DNA of 64,000 bases, taken from positions 849,847 through 913,846 of the forward strand of contig MNCI01004504.1 of the NCBI GenBank assembly GCA_015680685.1, read 5' to 3'. Position 1 is the first letter of the stretch; each line of letters opens with the position of its first letter. Shown in pieces: positions 36,006 through 44,874 of this stretch. A program made the translations under genes and the position numbers. Source of the stretch: Gnetum montanum (lineage: Eukaryota; Streptophyta; Gnetopsida; Gnetales; Gnetaceae). Below the pieces are notes generated by a model that had not been told where the DNA came from, made no database searches, and was given only the letters and a program-made list of their open reading frames with translations.

Positions 36006-36411
36006 TTTTTGTTTTCTGTTGATAGCATGAAATTTCGACCAGATGTAAATATTCATTAATTTAGTTAAAATTTTGAAACAATGAAACAACGAATTATTGT
36101 ATGTTGCAAGTAGTGCAGTACGGAATGTGTTGAATATTTGCTAAAGTTATTATTTTATCATTGATTGATTAATTAAACCCACGCCTTTGTGTGATTTTTG
36201 TTTTTTTCATTTTGTTTCCTTTCATGCTACTTAGTAGCTTGTTCCAATATTCTTAAAGTCATAAACATAATTTAAATGGATTACACCCTTGATAGCCTTT
36301 AGCTGCCATCTCTTGAAGGCACAAGTGTAATTCTTATATTGTTACACTAAGCTACTTAAATGTGTGATTCTTAAATCATGTTTGCTGCTAATTTTATTTT
36401 TTGCACGCCTC

Positions 36412-36490
36412 AAGTTATTGTAGTGACGAAGTTGGTGACGAAGTTGGTGACAACGTTGATGATGGTCTCCCTCCCCCTCTTATGGCTTAG
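36412..36490 (+). pseudogene. Terminal exon of an antisense ORF in B1
   Basis: Following an AG, the plus strand reads SDEVGDEVGDNVDDGLPPPL, then MA and TAG at 36488. It resembles the last exon of gene X (ESAPQPPLIAP, TAG at 43340) in length, acidic composition and a final PPL block, and is followed by similar T-rich flank and the same minisatellite. It includes a tandem GACGAAGTTGGT duplication. This suggests B1's ancestor also had the antisense ORF. Confidence 0.5.
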
Positions 36491-37080
36491 TCTTGATCAT
36501 TGAGGGCCTAGTTATGTTTAGTTCTTTGATCATTGTTTTATTTGTTCTATTTGGCTATAATACTCATCAAAAACCATGCATTGTTTTCATTATCGTATGT
36601 TTACACAATGCAAACATGGTTCTATACGTTTATGTCTATACATATAGTTTTATCGTCATATGGTGTGACTTCAAATACGTGTCAGTTTTAAATTCTTATG
36701 CTTTATATGTTTCATATAAAGATAGATGGTAAATGTAATAAGGCTATAAAATAAAACTTTTAGATAAAATGTGACGTAACAATAATTGTAAACCAAGGTA
36801 TATGCATATAAGTAAGCTCACATATGATGCTATCGGGTAGATTAGCAACAATGTTGGTATAGGGGAAAAATAAGAGATCTTTATGCTCACTAGTTTTGGG
36901 CCCTAGTAGGCCATAATGTTGCTAGTTTTAAGCCTCAGCAGGCCATGATATTGCTAGTTTTAGGCCGTAGGTCATGGTCCATACCTGCCTAGCAAGTATG
37001 GTATAGCATCAAAAGGGCATATAGGGTTAAAACAAGCCATGAAACATGGTATAAGGTTGCGAAGGTGAACAAGCTTCCAC
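36491..37080. repeat. B1 spacer with TTTTAGGCC minisatellite
   Basis: 36885-36975 holds three ~35-bp units (CTAGTTTTGGGCCCTAGTAGGCCATAATG and variants). The rest is AT-rich spacer; the open frame 36493-36732 is hydrophobic low-complexity text and not called as a gene. Confidence 0.6.
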
Positions 37081-37760
37081 TAATGAAAGAAGGGATACCA
37101 TGCATTTGGTGCTTGACCTTTAATAAATCAAAGGTCTTCCTTTGCATGATCGCACTCTCATCATGCTACTTGTCTAACATGGTAATTGGTAGGTGTTTTC
37201 ATTGATCGCTTAATGCCATAGGTTTGGTGACTTTAGCTTCATTGTTGTTATTGTTGTTGGTTTTTCCCTTCGTACTAGCCCCAACTTGAGTTTTGGGTAT
37301 CTCCTCTTAAAACACCACCTCCAAAACTTAGTAAATGTTGATATAATTAACTAATGGTACCGACACATTATCCCCACAAATCACAATTTTCCCTTCCTTG
37401 TATGGTAAATGGATCTCCTAGTCTATCAGATATGAAGCTACCCAAAGCTTTGCTAACCATGGCCTTCCTAGGATCAAGTTGAAACTAGGTGTCTCTTTGA
37501 CTACTAGGAAGTTAGCAGATATAGGGAATTGCTCATCAACTATGAAATCCAATAAGATGAAACCTTGCACTGCTACTTGTGACCCATTAAATGACTTGAG
37601 TGCTAAAGTAGTGGTTTCTTGGATGTTCTCGGTTAGGCCTAGCTTATCAACAATAGAAAATGGTACCCCATTAGTTGTTGCTCCATTATCTACATAAATA
37701 TGATGAACTAGTATGTTGCCCCATCAACAATAGAAAATGGTATCCCATTAGTTGTTGCAA
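37081..37760 (-). pseudogene. Protease region of B1
   Basis: The minus strand reads LVHHIYVDNGATTNGVPFSI, then VDKLGLTENIQETTTLALKS and NLILGRPWLA. This fits a retroviral-type aspartic protease: a D-x-G active-site loop (DNG, usually DSG/DTG), a central hydrophobic strand, and an ILG-R-PWL terminal block. A ~25-bp stretch (TCAACAATAGAAAATGGTAYCCC) is duplicated at 37647 and 37725, so the frame restarts. The C homologue is at 57082-57333. Confidence 0.75.
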
Positions 37761-39217
37761 CCACATTTGTATGTTCTTGCTTGGTTTTATCCCTTTCCCT
37801 ATTTGTGTACTAGTTTATATAGGCCATGTAGGCTAGGTCATTTCTTGCCTTAGCTACCTCCTCAATGTTCTTAGTTTACAAAAAGGCTTGGCTTAGTGAC
37901 TAGGGCTCTAAGTAGTAGATATTTAACTTCATAAAGTCATTTACTCCTCCCTTTTAGATGGCTAGGAGGTGAATTTCAACAATAGGCTCTAGAATCTCAT
38001 TAAATGTTGAGTTCCACCTTTGAATGAAAATTTTGACTAATTCAAGTGGCCCCTATTTTACCTTCATCAATTAATCTAATGTGGCATCTAGCTTCAAGTT
38101 GTATCTAAAGCAATTGACAAATTAGTCTATTGAGTTTTCAAGGGAAGAGATGGAACCCCTAGGAAATGTTTGATACTAATCTAGATCCTTTTCCTAAAGG
38201 GACATGGGGAAAATCCATAGAATCGTATGAGGCCAAGCTTGTAAAAAAGAGGCACTCAGACTAGAAGCTGACTAGATGTGCATTGGAATCCCCTTCATCA
38301 TTGTATTTGGTGAAGTTTGGAATAGGAAAGCCTACATGTAAGGTTATTTGAGGCATTGTAGGGCTTATAGGATCATCTTGGTAAAAGTCTAGAATCTTGA
38401 CCATCTAAGTTGTACTAGCCTTGAGTTTCTATAGCACTTTGATAAGGTCTTGCACCATTTGGAAGGCTTGATCCAAGCCTTGGGGCATTCCTATGGGTTA
38501 CGGTGTTTTTGTTGATGGTTGAGGAAGAAGTTGTGAGGCTTTGCATTGTGTGATGGATATTGATACAGATAGAAGAGGTTTGATGACCATCGTTGTAAGT
38601 GGGTTGAACAGGGAGAAAGAGGTTTGCATTGGGACATGTGGTATGAAGGAAGCAAAGGGAGTATGAGAGGCTTGTATTTCTTGGAGCCCCAATTAGGGTC
38701 CCACTGGTATGACAAAGGGAGTTGGCAAGGTAGACATCACCAATGCTAGGTGAACGAAGTGAGATTATGTGGCAAAGGGAATCGATGAGAACAAGGAGGT
38801 AGATTGAGACACAGGTTGTGCCTAATGTGCAGTGATGATGGATGTAGACCCAAAAATAGTAGGATGAACAAAGGAAAAAGAATATTGGAAAACTTGTCCC
38901 ACATATGAGGCAAGGGAGGTTGAATTAGAAGTAATAGTTCGAGGAGCCGATTATTGGAAAAAGATCCCAATAAAGTTATCAGGCTCTGATTCTGCCTCAT
39001 ACTCATCTTGCTCTTCTTTGTGACCCTCCGAGATAATCTCCTTACTAAACTCATCCTTGATCATGATGAAATCCAAGTTTTTACCCCTTTGTCTAAGCGA
39101 TTACCTTTGTTCTATGACCATGGCATCTTTCAAATCATAGACATGAACTACATCTTGGCTAGAGGCCATGTATGCAAGTTCTAGTGGTAGAATGATTGAT
39201 CTATGAAAAGACATTAA
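37761..39217 (-). pseudogene. Gag of B1
   Basis: ATG at 39213-39217 begins MSFHRSIILPLELAYMASSQ. A long frame follows with DFIMIKDEFSKEIISEGHKE, a Ser/Pro/Gln-rich middle (38500-38950), and the Gag core ITLHVGFPIPNFTKYNDEGD, then EPIVEIHLLAIQKGGVNDFM-like text (TAG at Gln). This is the retrotransposon Gag (capsid-like) domain that packages element RNA. About a dozen TAG/TAA stops interrupt it. Gag and protease appear to share a frame, as in Tat-like elements. Confidence 0.7.
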
Positions 39218-39409
39218 TTGGCACCAACCAAACTATGCAGGCCCATAAAAACTAAGTTGGGCTTTCAAAAGTTAAGCTAGGCTCTGAAAATTGAAAATTG
39301 TAGTAGTTGTTGGAAAATTAAAAGAAAAATAAAACCAAACTTGCTATAGTTTTTATGTTGGGCTTAAAAAAGTCCAACACTTATTGTGAAAAACAAAATA
39401 TGGAAAAAA

Positions 39410-39444
<35 letters not shown>

Positions 39445-40429
39445 TAGTATGTGGAGTTTTGGAAAGATACACTGGTATTTTTCTGAGAATATGGTGGCAA
39501 TAACAATAATAAATTTTTTAGTTTGCTCATTTAAGTGATGTTGGTGTACTTTCCTTTTATGGAAACTATGCTAAGTATTGTTGTGCAACCATAACTACAC
39601 TAGGTAATTTGGCAAAAAGGGTAGGAAATGTGGGGTGCTTGGTTTAATATTTTTTTTAATTAATTAAACCAAAATTCCAACTAGTGGAATTGCCCACTAT
39701 GTAGTTGACTATAAATGGAAGCAACTCTTTAGAGCCAAAACCTGTGTTTAACTATAAATGGAAACAACTATTGAAATTATGACTGTAGTGTAAATGATAT
39801 ATACCACATTAGCAAAATGATGTTATACTTTTAAAGTTGGTAATACCAACAACACTAGTGTTTCAAGTTGTGCCTACACTAAAGGATATGTAGTAGATCA
39901 TAGTATTTTCTAGCTAACTACACTGCAATAAATGGTAGAAAATGGGTTTTCACTTGGAAAAACCAAACTTGAAATTTTTTCCAAAGGTTATATATGTTGA
40001 TTTCAAGAGATGAAATGTGGGAATTTTGAGTTTTCTAAGGACTATGTTGGAGTCCTGGAGATGTCTACATTGGCTTTTTGGCTGCAAAATTGCGCAGTAG
40101 GTGTGGTTGGATTTTGAATGATCTACACTAGATTACAAGTGTTAGGTGTCGGTTTAAATGGGCAAAAATTACAGGTGTTATTGTTGACTATGCTAGGTTT
40201 CAAAGAATCTAGCAACTGCTGTGAAAATGTAATGAAAACCAAAATCACCCACCATAACAACGCAGGGTATATTAGATGGCACCTGGAACACCAACACTAG
40301 TTTTTACTAGTAAATGGTAAAAAAGGTTTTTGAAAATGTTGAAGGTAGTTGAAAATAGATTTTGAAGAGGTTGGAATAGGTTTTTGGACTAAGAATTTAG
40401 GCAAAGGCCCTCCTTCTAACACCTGAAAT
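39218..40429 (-). other. Leader of B1 between LTR and gag, with poly(T) run
   Basis: Non-coding. A 31-base T run lies at 39413-39443 (A run in the sense direction). It aligns with 60289-60367 plus 62723-63344 in element C (shared GTTGACTAT and GTTGGTAATACCAAC blocks), which shows where A3 inserted into C. Confidence 0.7.
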
Positions 40430-42006
40430 TATAGCACCTAAAAAATTTGATTACCAAAAAACCAAATATTCTAGGTGTAATAGCCTAACTTTAGATTCCA
40501 AGGGCCTCGAAAAATAGGATCTAAAGTACCTTGGATTGTCTTTTCAATTACCCATGGACTTAGGAATTTTACATGGGTCTAAACAAATTAAATCTAAGAT
40601 GCAAATCTAATCTAAGAGAAAGCACAAAATTTTAATTTGAAATAAACTTGCACAAATGAATGAACTATTGATTTTTATTAAAATAATAAAAATTTTACAA
40701 GAGTAGAGTTTCAAGATGTACAAGTGTGTGCTTGGATGCACAAGGAGTTGCCCGAATGGTGCTTGAGGTCTAGTGAAATCGATAGGTTGTTTTTTACAAT
40801 CGGTTGCATGATCCAATTGCTTCTAAGCTCCAACTTTCAAAACTCCTCCCTAGTTCTTGAGCTTAGATCTAATACATTAATTGAAGAAATGGTGGGAAAT
40901 GCTTGACTTTTTGCAAATTGGCAATGCACTAAGAGTCTCCAATGCTCAATCGATTGCCAATTTGTTAAAAAGTCCTTTCAAAGTGTTGGATTCTAGTTTA
41001 AATAGGTTACTGGTATTCAATTTGCTGCTATAATTTTCTATCCATGATTGTTAACAAATTAAAATCATGTGCAAGTGTAGTAGGTTATAATTCCAAGCAT
41101 AGTTGATCATTTATCGCATGTTTTAATACACTAAATCCATCAAAATTCATCTGCATACTAAAAAGAGTAAACAAATTTTTATGACTACATTGGCTTCACC
41201 TAAACTATGTTGGCCCATGTGAATAATGCTAAGAATTTTTGTGACTACATTGGCCATTGTTGGGAAAATGTAAAACCCAATAGCTCCAACATTGCCCTTG
41301 CAACATCCACATTGGATTTTGTGGCAACTACACTAGGAGTTGCTAAAAAATGAAAACCCAACACCATCTATTCTAGGGAAAGGTGGTCAGCTTATTTGAC
41401 TATTTATAGTAAGTTTTGATGCACTATGTCCACCAAAACCCATATGTATACTTGAAACAGTAAACACACTTGTTGGACTTTGCAAAAAATGTGGTGACTA
41501 CATTGGCCAAACTATAGCTCCTGAAAATCCATGATGACTATGCTAACCATGTTGCCACCACTAGAAATTGAAACAATCATGCTAGGAAATTGCTAGAAAA
41601 ATAGAAAACCCTACAACTCCAATGCTGGATGTGTACAACTATGTTGGGTTTTGTGGTAACTACGTTGGGTGTTCTTGGGAAATGAAAACCCAACACCATC
41701 TATGCTAGGGATAGGTGGTTTCAATGTAGTTGAGGCTATACCTCTACAAATATTCATGAAAATACCAAATTTGGCAATCCCCAAGGCATTTTTGGCCTTC
41801 CCAAGCCCATATATAGACATAATAGCACTTTTTTCCACTTGGGAAGTGAGGAAATAATAGCTTATGAGACATTTTTCAGCCCCAACAAATTAAAGTATGC
41901 AAGTGTAGCTCATGGGCTACTAACCTTACATTTACAATGAAATCTTGCCTCAAGCTTAATGATGAAGGTTACAGGTTGCGACATGTGTTTTCTTGGTGGT
42001 GTTTTA
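40430..42006 (-). repeat. 5' LTR of B1
   Basis: Plus-strand ends TATAGCACC (TG mutated to TA) and GGTGTTTTA (CA mutated to TA). Similar to 29739-31376 throughout, with many substitutions, so the insertion is old. On its internal side the minus strand reads CAGGTGTTAGAAGGAGGGCC; the C copy at 63345 has TTTTGGAGCTAGAAGGAGGG. This probably includes the primer-binding site, though I cannot assign the tRNA. Confidence 0.8.
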
Positions 42007-43342
42007 GTTATTTTAGCTTAAACTTGGTTTTCATCATTTGTTGGTTCTGCCTACCTTAGCTTTTGTGCCTCAGCCCACTGTCTCAACCTCCACATTTCAC
42101 ATGAAGGCATGGGTTAACACTCTTGATAAGAGGGAATTCATGTGGGGAATGGCTGAGGATATGATTGATTAGTTGCAACAGGTTGCACCCAATGTTGATG
42201 AGGACTTATCTTATGTTGCATTTTTAGTTTTAATTTTTGTTTTATGATTATATTGTTTTAGTTATTTTGTTATTTTTTGTTTCTTAGTCACTTGATTACT
42301 TATTGTTTTTTCATGTGTTTTGTTGTGTTATTTTCAACACCTAAGCTTAGATGAGATCCCAACTGCCCATTTGAGGTCAATGCTCTACCTAGCTCACCCT
42401 CATATGTAGAGAATGTTCCAAGGAAGTTGTATGAAAGTGCCACTAATAATGCATTTTCATGTGTCAAAACTTTGTGGGAATTTCAACATTCTAATGAGTT
42501 CCTATGGGAATGTGTTATAGCACTAGAAAAAGAAAATAAGAAGTTGGTTGAGGATAATAGGAATCTCAAAGATTGTAAGAAATTCATGGAGGCCCAAGTG
42601 GCCAATAGGAGTTCCTTGAAAACTAAGAAGATCAAGTGGGGATGGTACTAGAATGCCATCCATGGCAAGCTTGCCCTTACTAGGGAGGTTGTAGAGCAAA
42701 AACTCTAGATGGACTTGCTAGCATGCAAGGCTAGAGAATGGAAAGACTACTATGCATGGGTTCTTGACTAGGAATAGGCATAAAATAATTACAAGAAATA
42801 CAAGGCTAAACGTGAAGCCTATCTTAAGTGGTTCAAGGAGGAGTCCATTGAATGGTGCAAGTTGGAGCTATCCATGAAAGGGATTTAGGTAGAGGATGTA
42901 TTCAAACTATTTGAAGACACTATAACCATGGCTGATTCCTCATCTTCGTAGGTCTCTACCACTTCTAGAGAGGTGACTACCAAGACATTTTCATAGGAGT
43001 CACCTACGTGAACAAAAATCGACAAGAGTAACATCTTAACAGGAATTAATCTCGGGGAGGTGGATTAGGCCTACATGACCAAGAAACAAATCCTTCATTG
43101 TTTGGAAGTTGGTCTTTAGAATCTTCGACCAAAATATATTACACTCAAGCCCTTTTAGGTTTGCTTATTTTATTTTGTTTTAGCATATTTTAGTTTAAGT
43201 TGATTTAGTTTCTAATTTGGTTTTATACTTCATTGATTATTGGTTAAACTTGTGTTTTGTTATGGTTTAAGTATCAAGTGATACCAATGGCCCTAGTGGT
43301 AAAGAAGAAAGTGCTCCTCAACCCCCTCTAATAGCTCCTTAG
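42007..43342 (+). pseudogene. Gene X, right part (coiled-coil tail)
   Basis: After B1 and one copy of the target duplication (42007-42011) the same reading frame continues: LVLPTLAFVPQPTVSTSTFH, then MKAWVNTLDKREFMWGMAED. An AT-rich intron-like stretch follows (about 42215-42345), then a long exon (about 42358-43160) rich in charged residues (VIALEKENKKLVEDNRNLKD; YKKYKAKREAYLKWFKEESI), a probable coiled coil. After another intron-like gap a last exon ends with ESAPQPPLIAP and TAG at 43340. Eleven in-frame stops in the long exon: nine TAG, one TAA, one TGA. B1 keeps a related last exon at 36412-36490. Confidence 0.65.
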
Positions 43343-43650
43343 TATCATATATTGGTCCTTGCCTATGGTCCTCTCATTTTCTATGTTGATGATATTATTT
43401 GTGGCTATTGTTAGTTGTTGATCTGGTTGATAAACGATTATGTTTTCATGTGACATTTGGACTATTCATATTTTTAACTTTTAATGTTGTTTATATGTTT
43501 TGATGCTTAATGTTTTACATATTTTTAACATTTTATGTTTTCATGTCAAAGGCTATGTTGGTTAACTATGTAAAATGGTCATAATGTAAACTAGGTTGTA
43601 ACAGTTATAAGAGGTTTGCTAGTTTTAGGTCATGGTAGGCCATGTGATGT
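43343..43650. repeat. Element C spacer ending in minisatellite, left flank of A1
   Basis: T-rich text after gene X, then a single TTTGCTAGTTTTAGGTCATGG unit running into GATGT (43646-43650), the A1 target copy. The array continues right of A1 at 56255. Confidence 0.65.
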
Positions 43651-44579
43651 TGATGAGCAATGAAGAGGGCACCCCTACATCCAACCATATGAATCATGAA
43701 GCATTCACACATAATCCAATTGAATTTCGTGAACTCTCTAGTTTCTAGTGCACTAGTCCTCTAGGAAGCAAACCTTACCCTAATGGTCATTCGTTGTCTT
43801 CCCAATTACACTTGTGAAGTACAAAGATATGGTTAAGTATAATCAAGGCATATGATTTTTTCATTTTATGTTTTATGGTTTTGGTGCTTAAAGAAAGAGA
43901 TGAAGTAGATTGAGAACTAATCTAATTGAACTATTTAACTAATCTCTAACTAGTCCTAACACAAGCATGTGGTCCCACTTTTTGTACATGTCCTAAACCC
44001 ACGTATCCACTACTGGGTTACCAAGAACTATGCTACTAGGCACACCAAGCAATAACGCTGCTAGGATTACAAAGCAAATATGTGTTATGCTTAAAGTGAT
44101 CATACTTATGTATTTAATCTATCTAGCTTATCTCGCTTAATTACTTAATTAGCTTAATTACTAGAAAACATTAAATAAATAACTAAAAGCATCAAAAGCA
44201 TGAATAAAATATCTAAACTATCCAAAATGCTGCAAGGTTTATCATAAAGCTCATTTTTATTGTTGCACACATTTTCGTGCTCATGTACAACAATGCTCAA
44301 ATAAAGGTTCGTACACTCAATGACTCTTGTTGCAGGCACTCAACAAAATATTCTAACTTTTAAATGTAAAAACTGCAAAATTTTAGCTATTACTATGACT
44401 CTTCTTGCCATAAACATTGCTAGGAGCTTTTATTTATAGTTTTTGATCTTGGGCTACATTAATGGGGCCCCATTGACGTAGCAAACGCTACATCAACATA
44501 GCCCCATTGATGGGGCAACACCACATAAATGAGGCTCCATCGATGGGGGCTCATCAATGCAACACTTTCATGCTCATCA
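43651..44579 (-). repeat. 3' LTR of A1
   Basis: Ends TGATGAGCAATG and ATGCTCATCA (plus strand). In the sense direction the first ~130 bp hold short palindromes (AATGGGGCCCCATT at 44461-44474; CCATCGATGG near 44538), followed by a TATA-like ACTATAAATAAAAG at about 44425-44440. So U3 is at the right and U5 at the left. Confidence 0.85.
44425..44440 (-). promoter_or_regulatory. TATA-like box in the A1 3' LTR
   Basis: Minus strand ACTATAAATAAAAG. The same position in the other LTRs carries CTATAAATAAGAGG (A2, ~32740), CTTATAAATAAGAGG (A3, ~61125) and CTATAAATATGAGC (A1 right LTR, ~56120). Conservation among four LTRs supports a real promoter element. Confidence 0.65.
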
Positions 44580-44600
44580 TACCCCCACAACTAAATGAAA
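44580..44600 (-). promoter_or_regulatory. Polypurine tract of A1
   Basis: Directly before the 3' LTR the minus strand reads TTTAGTTGTGGGGGTA then TGATGAG. The G-rich run is the expected plus-strand primer. A3 has the equivalent CAGTTGTGAGGGTA at 61241-61255, and A2 an inverted copy (TTTAGTCATGGGGGTA, plus strand, 31678-31692). Confidence 0.7.
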
Positions 44601-44740
44601 ATTTGTCCCCAAGTTTCTTTACAAAATTGGGAAGATATGGGATTATTGACTAACTCTTAACAAAATAAAATAATATGAAAAAATTGAGTGCCCGAGTGTA
44701 CAAATTAACACATTAAAAAAATTATGGTGTTCATGACACA

Positions 44741-44858
44741 AAATTGAACACCATGACATGACTACACAATAATTGGACAGCATTTTCTTTGATGGCATGA
44801 AATTGAACACCATGACATGACTACACAATAATTGGACAGCACTTTCTTTGATGGCATG
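44741..44858. repeat. 59-bp tandem duplication near the A1 3' end
   Basis: 44741-44799 and 44800-44858 are almost identical (one T/C difference), starting AAATTGAACACCATGACATG. It lies just downstream of the ORF2 stop. The near identity indicates a duplication much younger than the element. Confidence 0.9.
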
Positions 44859-44874
44859 AAGGTAATGGAGAAGA

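Larger units (their letters stand above)
34851..36411. other. Foreign-looking island in B1 with higher CG content
   Basis: This stretch sits where element C has the 200-bp array and gene X, but shows no similarity to either. It retains CG dinucleotides (CGACGG, TACGGAATT, CTTTCGGAA, GGGCGTCC, ATCGAAACAGG), unlike its CG-depleted surroundings. It contains two candidate coding pieces on opposite strands (35182-35475 and 35631-36005). Edges are approximate. It may be captured host DNA or a further insertion; no terminal repeats or target duplication were seen. Confidence 0.5.
29739..42006 (-). mobile_element. B1: relative of element C inserted in gene X, pol mostly deleted
   Basis: LTR 29739-31376 and LTR 40430-42006 share about 1.6 kb and have the same orientation. 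Five-base target repeats GTTGT (29734-29738) and GTTAT (42007-42011) flank the unit with one mismatch. Sense-strand order (right to left): LTR, primer-like site, leader, gag, protease, minisatellite, terminal exon of an antisense ORF, foreign-looking island, minisatellite, linker, 3' UTR, LTR. RT, both RNase H domains and integrase are missing: the 3' UTR (to about 33600) is followed directly by the linker (from about 33700). B1 therefore could not have moved by itself, or lost pol later. A2 is nested within it. Confidence 0.8.
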
